This document shows, in pieces, positions 57,203 to 64,000 of a stretch of DNA of 64,000 nt. Position 1 is the stretch's first letter; each line of letters opens with the position of its first letter. The notes beneath the pieces are model-generated. The model was not told the origin of the DNA and did not search any database. It worked only from the letters and a program-made list of their open reading frames with translations. The translations under genes and the position numbers were made by a program. The DNA lies in assembly GCF_900129555.1 (NCBI RefSeq), contig NZ_FQWC01000002.1, positions 682,001 to 746,000 on the forward strand, given 5' to 3'. This DNA is from Flavobacterium defluvii. Its GTDB lineage: Bacteria > Bacteroidota > Bacteroidia > Flavobacteriales > Flavobacteriaceae.

Positions 57203-59833
57203 CTATTTTATGCCATCACTTATCCATAAATATTCTTTGCCCTGTTTTTTCTTTAGAAAATAATCAAACCATTGTAAAATTCTAATTGATATATCTTTCT
57301 GTGCTGATTCTGATGAAAATGAATGGTTCTCATTTGGATAAAGAAGCATAATGCTTTTTTTACCTAGCCTTCGAAGAGCCAGATAAAACTCTATACTTTG
57401 TTTTACATCTACCTGGGCATCTTCTTTTCCTGACCATAATAGTGTAGGGACTTTAATTTTTTCAATGTGATCGATAGGTGAGTTTCTTACATATAAGTCA
57501 GGTTCTTCAAAAGGAGATTTTCTCATATTCCACTGCAAACTCTGAAATCGCCACGACTCGGGTTTCCCAGATTTTAAATTTACAGTAAAATAAAAATTTT
57601 TTAAATTTGTAATAGCGCCACTAGGGACAACCGCTGCAAATAAGTTTGTCTGAGTGGCAATAAAAGCAGTTTCAAATCCTCCGAACGAATGTCCCATTAA
57701 TCCAATTGAAGCTGGATCCACAAGCCCCATGTCTATTATCTTTTGTGTTGCTGACGTAACACAGTCCAATGCGGAAATCCCAGGATTCCCTTGTTCTAGT
57801 ATAATGTCAGGCAGTAAAACAAAATAACCTTCTGAGGAAAGAATTGAAGGATTAAATCCGCCTTCGTTAAACAGCGTCGGATTAAAATACTTATGCAAAT
57901 TCATAGACTGTATTTCGTAGATGTTAACGATCATTGGATATTTTTTGGAATGGTTGTAATTCGCTGGATAAATTAAAACGGATTTTATATTCTGCTTTTT
58001 AGAATTTTGGTAATATATCAGTTTTGAGTTTCCCAGAAGAAATTTTTCATGGTGGTTATTGCTACTGTAAACAGTTGATTTTTTTTTATTTCCATTGACA
58101 AGTTGCAGCTTGGGAGGCATATTGAATTTCTGCTCTAAAAATACTATGCTTTCACCTTTAAAATTAGATTTCAGGTCTTTGATAAGGCTAGCTTCATAAA
58201 TAATTTTTTTTACTTTATTGTTAGGAAACCATTGAAAATAACCTGTTTTTTCGTCTTCTCCGTGAGCTTGAAGAATCAAGGGTTTCTCAAGATCATAAAT
58301 TTGATTTTTACTTTTGTCATATTGGTAATTTAGAATCTTGGTTGCAGAGCTTTCTGTAATGCGGAAAACTATTTTGGCATCCCTACCTGATGTAATTTTC
58401 TTAAAAGAACTTCCATCTGTCTTCACTATCCAGATATCATATTGGTCATAAATTATAAAGTTTTTACCATCCTTACTCCATCCAGGACTTCCACACAAAC
58501 TTTCCGCAGACAGTCTAGTTTTCTCCGTGAAGCTGACACCAACTTTTTCTGTGACATTATGATGAGATTTCAAGTAAAGATCGTATATCCACCAATGATT
58601 ATTTTTATAATAAGCAATAAATTTTCCATTTGGAGATGGTATTACTGAACGTCTACAGCCGAATTGCTTTTTTAAAAGTAAAGACTTTTCAAGGGTATTT
58701 AGATCCATAAGATAAATATCACTTGGACCTTCATCTTCAAACTGTGGTTCGTAATCTTTCGGATTGTAAAGTAGTGCATAATTGAAATTGCCGGTCAATA
58801 GTATTTTTGGAAGTGAATCAGATGTAATCTGCCGGCATATATTCTTCTCAGGTTCCCATAAAGCAATTTTTGGTGAATCCTTAAAATTTCCGGTTTTGTC
58901 ATCTTGAGGATATATCCATTTGTCATTTCCATTCCATATTTCCACGAGACTGCTTGTATTATTTTTATTTGATTTATTGTCTCTGACAGAAAAAAAGACT
59001 CGTTTAAGATCATCTGAAATTATAATTTTATAAAATGGATCCCAGTAAAACGATTTTCCATATAGTGAATCTGATGCTTGCTTCTCTTCCAGTTTCTTCA
59101 TTTTTTTGTCCTTTAAAATAAAGAAGTATATCGAAATAATTTTCTGATTATAAGATCTCTGTAAAAATGCTATAGCATTTCCATCATTCTGCCATGTAAA
59201 ATCACTGAAGATAGTGTCGGCTTCTGATTCTGCCAATTTTAAATCGATTTGACTCCGCAGATCATATATATGAACAGAACAAAGGTTTTTCGACTGCGAT
59301 AAGCTGTAGGTTATATAGCGTTTACAAGGAGAGATGGTAAAGTTAATTACATTTTGAATCTCTTTAACAGATCCATTATTGAAGGATCTGATCACAAGGC
59401 TATTGTTTAGTTCGGATTTCTTTTTTAAAAATACCAAAGTATGAATTGGGGCAGAATACTCGAATTTGTCAATATTAGGATAAAATTCTTTTTTATAGGA
59501 TTTCAAATTAAGAAGTTCAAGATTTTTGCCGATTTGGCAGATAAAAAAATCATTTCCTGCAAATATTGAATTAGTGCCAAAGGAGAACTGTAAGATTTTA
59601 TTGTGAAGCGGGTTTTTAAGAAAAAGTGTGTCATTACCATTTGAATACGACATTTTCCAGCTTATCCATTCTCCATTTTCAGAGATTTTATCAAGCTGTA
59701 AAGTACTCCAAAGGTGGTAAAAGTCAGGAGTTAATAATCTTTTTTTTTGCATTGTCTGTCCCCAAGAGAGACAGACAACTAATTGCAAAATAAAAAATGA
59801 GATCTTTCGTATTATTAAGTTGAATAAAAACAT
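57203..59833 (-). CDS. S9-family prolyl oligopeptidase
   Basis: 876 residues: signal peptide ('FFILQLVVCLSWGQ'), N-terminal beta-propeller (~40-560), then an alpha/beta-hydrolase domain with 'GLMGHSFGGFE' (Ser nucleophile), 'WSGKEDAQVD' (Asp) and 'YPNENHSF' (His). All catalytic residues are present. It cleaves short peptides, often after Pro, in the periplasm. It is the last gene of a leftward unit with SusC and SusD (39 bases from SusD), so it may process peptides imported or exported by that complex. Confidence 0.9.
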   Translation of the reverse strand: MFLFNLIIRKISFFILQLVVCLSWGQTMQKKRLLTPDFYHLWSTLQLDKISENGEWISWKMSYSNGNDTLFLKNPLHNKILQFSFGTNSIFAGNDFFICQIGKNLELLNLKSYKKEFYPNIDKFEYSAPIHTLVFLKKKSELNNSLVIRSFNNGSVKEIQNVINFTISPCKRYITYSLSQSKNLCSVHIYDLRSQIDLKLAESEADTIFSDFTWQNDGNAIAFLQRSYNQKIISIYFFILKDKKMKKLEEKQASDSLYGKSFYWDPFYKIIISDDLKRVFFSVRDNKSNKNNTSSLVEIWNGNDKWIYPQDDKTGNFKDSPKIALWEPEKNICRQITSDSLPKILLTGNFNYALLYNPKDYEPQFEDEGPSDIYLMDLNTLEKSLLLKKQFGCRRSVIPSPNGKFIAYYKNNHWWIYDLYLKSHHNVTEKVGVSFTEKTRLSAESLCGSPGWSKDGKNFIIYDQYDIWIVKTDGSSFKKITSGRDAKIVFRITESSATKILNYQYDKSKNQIYDLEKPLILQAHGEDEKTGYFQWFPNNKVKKIIYEASLIKDLKSNFKGESIVFLEQKFNMPPKLQLVNGNKKKSTVYSSNNHHEKFLLGNSKLIYYQNSKKQNIKSVLIYPANYNHSKKYPMIVNIYEIQSMNLHKYFNPTLFNEGGFNPSILSSEGYFVLLPDIILEQGNPGISALDCVTSATQKIIDMGLVDPASIGLMGHSFGGFETAFIATQTNLFAAVVPSGAITNLKNFYFTVNLKSGKPESWRFQSLQWNMRKSPFEEPDLYVRNSPIDHIEKIKVPTLLWSGKEDAQVDVKQSIEFYLALRRLGKKSIMLLYPNENHSFSSESAQKDISIRILQWFDYFLKKKQGKEYLWISDGIK

Positions 59834-59872
59834 TCTGGTGCAATTATTTAAAATTTATAGGAGTGAGAGAAA

Positions 59873-61258
59873 TTAGTAACCTTGATTTTGAGGCAGAAGA
59901 TTCGGATTGGTATTGAGCTCGGACTCAGGAATAGGAAAAAGACTGTCGGTTGTATCCCAACCAATCTTATATCCTAAATCAGTGTCTAGTCTTCCGGTTC
60001 TTTTAAGATCAAAAAAACGATGTCCAAATTCAGTGAACAACTCCCATTTCCTTTCTAAAATAATAGCATTAAGAATTTCAGCCTTGGTAATAGCGCCTGA
60101 GTTTGGAAGACCAGCACGATTTCTTATCTTGTTAAGATCTTCTTTTGCACCAATAAGATCGCCTTGCTGTGCTCTAGCTTCGGACCTTATTAAATACATT
60201 TCGGCGAGTCTAAAAAGAATCGAGTATTCTTTTGAAGATGAAGTTGTATTTTTCTCTTTGTATTTATTTGCATGATACCATGTGGCAGAACTATTACCGA
60301 CTGGCTTTATCCAGTTTAAACGACGCATGTCACCATTACTGAAGGACTCCGCCAGATCGCTACTTAAAGAAACCAATGAAGGAGGTCCGGAACTAAAGAT
60401 AAAGAATGAGCCTTCCAATGTATTTGTTCCTGCATTTCCAGACTGCAGTTGCCAGATGGTTTCAGACGAAGCAATTAAAAAGACTTTTGATAAATCCATG
60501 TTAAGTTCATACAGACCACTTTGATTAATTACTGCTGAAGCTGAATCAGATGCTTCGGAATACGATCTATTATAGAGATAAACCCTTGCCAGAAATGCTC
60601 TGGCTGAATATTTATTTGGTCTAACTCTTTCACTTGAATCATAGTTTGCAGGTAATAGTGGTTCTGCATCGGAAAGATCTTTTATAATAAATTCGTAAAT
60701 TTTTGATACAGGAGTTCTCCTTACGGTGCTGTTTGTCTTATAATCAGTCACGGTTATGTAAGGCACATCGCCAAATAAATTAGCCAAATAAAAATGAAGA
60801 ATTGCTCTAATAAAAACGGCTTCCGCTAATAGTTGATTTTTTTGTGAGTTTGATAAATTGCTACTTTTTCGAACACCTTCTATTATTGAGTTAGCGGCAT
60901 ATATTTGGCTATAAGATGTATTCCAATAAAGTGCTATTTGAGAATTTGAAGGAAGCAGTGTATTATTGTAAAAAAAGAGGCTTGAATTCGAAGGTTTTTC
61001 AATACTGATTAGTTCATCCGCGTAATTTCCCAGCTGATTAGAAATACCAGATCCAGATCCAGTTAGTATTCCTCTTGTCCTTAAAGAAGAGTAGATATCC
61101 GTAATAGCGGCATCAGCTGTTTCGAATTCTTCGAAAACAGCCGTATTCGTAAGCTGTGATTTTGGAAGTTCAACTTCAACAAAAGAATTACAAGAATATG
61201 CTAGTACTAGTGAGGCAATGCATATTATTTTTTCTGAAATTATGTAAACTGATTTCAT
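59873..61258 (-). CDS. RagB/SusD-family outer-membrane lipoprotein
   Basis: 461 residues. Lipobox L-A-Y-S-C23. SusD hallmarks: 'EFETADAAITDIYSSLR', TPR-like helices ('LLAEAVFIRAILHFYLANLFGDVPYIT' in outline), 'YSARAFLARVYLYN', 'RLAEMYLIRSEARAQQGD' and the terminal 'NPNLLPQNQGY'. It forms the surface lid of the adjacent TonB-dependent channel. It lies 10 bases past the SusC stop. The ligand is unknown; with an S9 peptidase as neighbour, peptides are more likely than glycans. Confidence 0.93.
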   Translation of the reverse strand: MKSVYIISEKIICIASLVLAYSCNSFVEVELPKSQLTNTAVFEEFETADAAITDIYSSLRTRGILTGSGSGISNQLGNYADELISIEKPSNSSLFFYNNTLLPSNSQIALYWNTSYSQIYAANSIIEGVRKSSNLSNSQKNQLLAEAVFIRAILHFYLANLFGDVPYITVTDYKTNSTVRRTPVSKIYEFIIKDLSDAEPLLPANYDSSERVRPNKYSARAFLARVYLYNRSYSEASDSASAVINQSGLYELNMDLSKVFLIASSETIWQLQSGNAGTNTLEGSFFIFSSGPPSLVSLSSDLAESFSNGDMRRLNWIKPVGNSSATWYHANKYKEKNTTSSSKEYSILFRLAEMYLIRSEARAQQGDLIGAKEDLNKIRNRAGLPNSGAITKAEILNAIILERKWELFTEFGHRFFDLKRTGRLDTDLGYKIGWDTTDSLFPIPESELNTNPNLLPQNQGY

Positions 61259-61268
61259 TTTGTTATGT

Positions 61269-64000
61269 TTAGAAAGTTAACTGGAGGCCAGCCGTTATTA
61301 CTTTTAATGGCGGTAGAAAACCATAAGCGATAAACTCGGGATCACCGTCTTCGTATTTGGTAAATGTTAAAAGATTTTGTCCCTGCAAAATTATTCTGCA
61401 TTTTGTATCTTTTAAATTCAAGGGAAGATTGTATGAAATGGCAATATTTTTTAATCGGATAAAGGATGCATCTACAACAGATCCAGTACTCTGCGAGAAA
61501 AGATAGTCGCCCATAACTGCATCAGAGTTGTATCCAGTGGTATACTGCTGATAATTTCCTAATTGTTGGGGGGTCAACCAGCTATCTAGCATTCGTTCCT
61601 GCAAGTTGGACATCATTCCTCCACTTCCCATTGGATAGCTTGTGTTTTTCTGCTTGACAAACTGAAACAAAAAATCTAAAGAAAAACCTTTATAGTTAAC
61701 TTGATTTTGGATCCCTCCAAAAAACTTAGGATTAAAATTTACAACTGTTTGTTTATCGTTAGGAGATGAAATTACTCCATCCTTGTTGGTATCTTCAAAC
61801 TGATATATTCCAGTCTGTGTGTTCAGCCCTTCAAATTTATACATCAGCTGGATGTTTAGAGGCTGGCCAATACGATATTGCTGTTTATAAGTTGAACTTT
61901 CAAGTCCTGGAAAGCTGAGAAGTTTATTTAAGGTGGTTGTAAGATTTAAATTTGTTTTCCAGCTAAACGACCCTACTTGAAAATTTAGTGTGCTTAAAGT
62001 AAATTCAACGCCTTTATTCTGAACAGTAGCGTCAAGATTAGACTGTATTACTGTAAATCCCGTAGAGCCAGGTAATGGTATTCCAACCAACTGATTGGAT
62101 GATGTATTTTGATAATAGGCGGCAGAAAATAAAATTCGGTCATTAAAAAAACCTGTTTCTAACGCAATTTCAAACTTTTTATTGGTTTCCCATCCAAAAT
62201 CAGAATTGAAGAGTCTGGTAGGCTTTAACCCTGTAATGCCATTGTATATTGCACCAGATGTTGTATATGTATTTAAAAACTGATAGTCTCCAATCTGGTC
62301 GTTTCCAGTTATGCCGTAACTTGAACGCAGTTTACCTAAGCTTAGCCAAGAATTTTTTAAATATTCTTCATTACTAAATAGCCATGCGGCGCCAATAGCA
62401 CCAAAAGTGGCAAATTGGTTGCCGGGACCAAATCTGCTCGAACCGTCGCGCCGTGCAGTAAGATTTAGAATATATTTTTTATCCCAGTTATAATTAATTC
62501 TTCCAAAAAATGCCTGATACTTATATAGAGTTTCATCATTTAAAAGGACCTGGACTGTTTTTGCCGCAGCAATATTATAAATTAAGCTGTTTGAAGGAAA
62601 TCCAATTCCCATCAAATAGAACTTGGTAGTATTCTGGTTTTGAAATGTAGATCCCGCAAGAAACTCATATCTGCTCCTTCCGCTTTGGAAAGTCCATGTA
62701 ATCTGGGGCTCTATTATCCAAGATTTTCGGTCAGTATTATTAGAAAATATCCCTGAACTGGAACTGCTTGGATTGTACATTGGATTTCCCATTGTGGAAG
62801 GAACAATTCTCGTTTCTTTTGTACTGAGATTAGTAAATCCGAAACTGCTTTTAAGTACAAGTCCATTTGCAATTTCATATGACAGCATAACATTGGAAAG
62901 GAAATCGTTTGTGGAAGACTCTAATTTAGACTCTAGATTTGCCAGAGGATTATCCCAGGTTCCATTTTCCCAGTTAAGGTTTCCATTGGAATCATATAAG
63001 GCTGGAGCATTTGGAGGCAGTGTACGAGCATCATTTGTAAGATCAAAAGAAGGCTGGTCATTATCCTGAATATTATAAGAGGCAGAAAAAATTAATTTAA
63101 ATTTCGTATCTGCCGAGCGGTGATTAAGACTGAACTGAGATCCTCCTTTTTTGTAAACAAATTCCGCTGGGAATACAGTTGTTTCCCTATGAAAATTACC
63201 GCTTAAAAGGAACTGGGTAGTTTCGCTTCCGCCTGTAACCGATCCCTGAAAATCTGAGATTTGCGAAGTGCCTCCCAGCAATTCTTTTTGCCAGTTGGTA
63301 TACCTATTTTGATCCCAAGTTCCATTTACATCATAGTCTGATGCACCATACTGCGTAAGACCATCATTTATAAAAGCTTGACGACGAACTCCTAAATACT
63401 CCGTCGTATTCATTAGTTTTAAAAAGCGTGTTACTTTACCTGCACCGGTGGAGGTACTGAAACTATAAGTAGTTTTTCCTTTTTTCCCTTTTTTAGTTGT
63501 AATTAAAACAACGCCATTTGCACCTCTAGAACCATATATAGCAGTAGCGTCGGCATCCTTCAATACTTCTATACTCTCGATGCTTTCCGTATTAATATTG
63601 TTTAGTGGACTAACCAGTCCAGGAAATGTTGTTCCAGTGTAATATGAACCGATGGGGTCTGAGGAATAAGGGACTCCATCTATAATGTATAAAGGTGCGT
63701 TAGCATCAGATCGAATGCTGTTCTGTCCTCTTATTTTTATATCAAAGCCTCCCCCAGGCACACCAGTTGTCTGCGTAATGCTGACTCCTGCCATCCGACC
63801 CTGCATTGTGGCTAATACATTTGTCACGGGCTGGGTTTCGATATCTTTAGATGTAATTCTGGCAATGCTTCCTGTTCGTTCGCTTTCCTTCACTGAGTAA
63901 TATCCTGCATTTACTTTTACTTCCTGCAGAGTAGTGGTGTCATACTGCAGCACAATGTCAATTTTTGTTCGGCTTTTAATCGGTATGTAATTCGTCTTGA
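61269..64000 (-). CDS. SusC/RagA TonB-dependent transporter (runs off window)
   Basis: More than 910 residues; the frame is open to the right edge, so the signal peptide and carboxypeptidase-like domain start outside. Visible: the end of that domain ('TTLQEVKVNAGYY'), plug ('ITSKDIETQPVTNVLATMQGRMAGVSI', 'IKIRGQNSIRSD', 'PLYIIDGVPYSSD', each in outline), then the 22-strand barrel ending '...VITAGLQLTF'. Imports large nutrients across the outer membrane with the SusD partner. The plug variant 'VNAGYYSVKESERTGSI' is a recognisable subtype common in Bacteroidota peptide- or metal-linked loci. Confidence 0.93.
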   Translation of the reverse strand, partial: KTNYIPIKSRTKIDIVLQYDTTTLQEVKVNAGYYSVKESERTGSIARITSKDIETQPVTNVLATMQGRMAGVSITQTTGVPGGGFDIKIRGQNSIRSDANAPLYIIDGVPYSSDPIGSYYTGTTFPGLVSPLNNINTESIESIEVLKDADATAIYGSRGANGVVLITTKKGKKGKTTYSFSTSTGAGKVTRFLKLMNTTEYLGVRRQAFINDGLTQYGASDYDVNGTWDQNRYTNWQKELLGGTSQISDFQGSVTGGSETTQFLLSGNFHRETTVFPAEFVYKKGGSQFSLNHRSADTKFKLIFSASYNIQDNDQPSFDLTNDARTLPPNAPALYDSNGNLNWENGTWDNPLANLESKLESSTNDFLSNVMLSYEIANGLVLKSSFGFTNLSTKETRIVPSTMGNPMYNPSSSSSGIFSNNTDRKSWIIEPQITWTFQSGRSRYEFLAGSTFQNQNTTKFYLMGIGFPSNSLIYNIAAAKTVQVLLNDETLYKYQAFFGRINYNWDKKYILNLTARRDGSSRFGPGNQFATFGAIGAAWLFSNEEYLKNSWLSLGKLRSSYGITGNDQIGDYQFLNTYTTSGAIYNGITGLKPTRLFNSDFGWETNKKFEIALETGFFNDRILFSAAYYQNTSSNQLVGIPLPGSTGFTVIQSNLDATVQNKGVEFTLSTLNFQVGSFSWKTNLNLTTTLNKLLSFPGLESSTYKQQYRIGQPLNIQLMYKFEGLNTQTGIYQFEDTNKDGVISSPNDKQTVVNFNPKFFGGIQNQVNYKGFSLDFLFQFVKQKNTSYPMGSGGMMSNLQERMLDSWLTPQQLGNYQQYTTGYNSDAVMGDYLFSQSTGSVVDASFIRLKNIAISYNLPLNLKDTKCRIILQGQNLLTFTKYEDGDPEFIAYGFLPPLKVITAGLQLTF

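Noticed and set aside
1..64000. CRISPR arrays, tRNA or rRNA genes, intact insertion sequences
   Set aside because: No regularly spaced repeats, no T-loop-like GGTTCGAATCC signature and no transposase gene were seen on either strand.

Overview
The window looks like chromosomal DNA of a Bacteroidota member of the class Flavobacteriia, most likely Flavobacterium or a close relative. The evidence is TAnnTTTG-type -7 promoter boxes, SusC/SusD proteins, a CzcA pump fused to a TolC-like domain, DUF6660/DUF6520/DUF6965 small proteins, and an AT-rich background with a GC-richer core. No rRNA, tRNA, CRISPR array or intact insertion sequence was seen.

Layout. 0-2.5 kb is a scar: a truncated AraC-type regulator at the window edge, internal pieces of an NmrA-like protein and a quinone oxidoreductase, and an MFS transporter broken by one frameshift. 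2.8-11.1 kb is a leftward, AT-rich block of four large proteins, each with a putative restriction-endonuclease-like N-terminus: an Avs/STAND-like NTPase, two distant paralogues of an unnamed nuclease-like family, and a DUF4365-TPR-like protein. A 63-residue gene lies on the opposite strand among them. 11.3-20.4 kb holds an AraC/DHFR-like pair, a HEPN protein with an R-x4-H motif, an MscS channel, an aspartoacylase-like protein lacking its zinc ligands, secreted small proteins, a DUF6602 nuclease-like protein and a GNAT acetyltransferase.

20.6-31.0 kb is a heavy-metal resistance cluster: DUF6660 protein, CzcA-TolC fusion, CzcB-like adaptor, Fur-family regulator, bestrophin-like and MgtC-like membrane proteins, and a His-rich P1B ATPase. 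A 7-1-7 palindrome sits at the first promoter and two strongly foldable RNA segments precede the Fur-family gene. 32.0-40.4 kb is a PmrCAB-like envelope-modification regulon: lipid kinase, LTA-synthase-like enzyme, histidine kinase, response regulator, DUF1345 protein, phosphoethanolamine transferase and PAP2 phosphatase. A shared promoter motif with an 11-bp direct-repeat period lies before each of its three transcription units.

40.7-49 kb contains small hypothetical genes, a lipoprotein carrying a plant-type ferredoxin fold with one cluster cysteine lost, and a 1263-residue protein that resembles a defence NTPase with a decayed P-loop. 48.2-53.6 kb is an SOS-mutagenesis unit (DinB, DnaE2-like polymerase, SRAP peptidase, small partner) with a palindromic operator at its promoter; the SRAP gene appears to start on ATT. 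54-55 kb has a single-domain response regulator and a DUF6965 gene facing each other across one terminator.

55.2-64 kb is clearly AT-richer and holds a MauE/DoxX redox membrane protein, a four-cysteine DUF6520 small exported protein, an S9 prolyl oligopeptidase, SusD and SusC (SusC runs off the end). This may be a secreted-peptide or peptide-transport locus that has not been described. The main candidates for novelty are the four-nuclease block, the 1263-residue protein, the DUF6520 locus and the ferredoxin-like lipoprotein.
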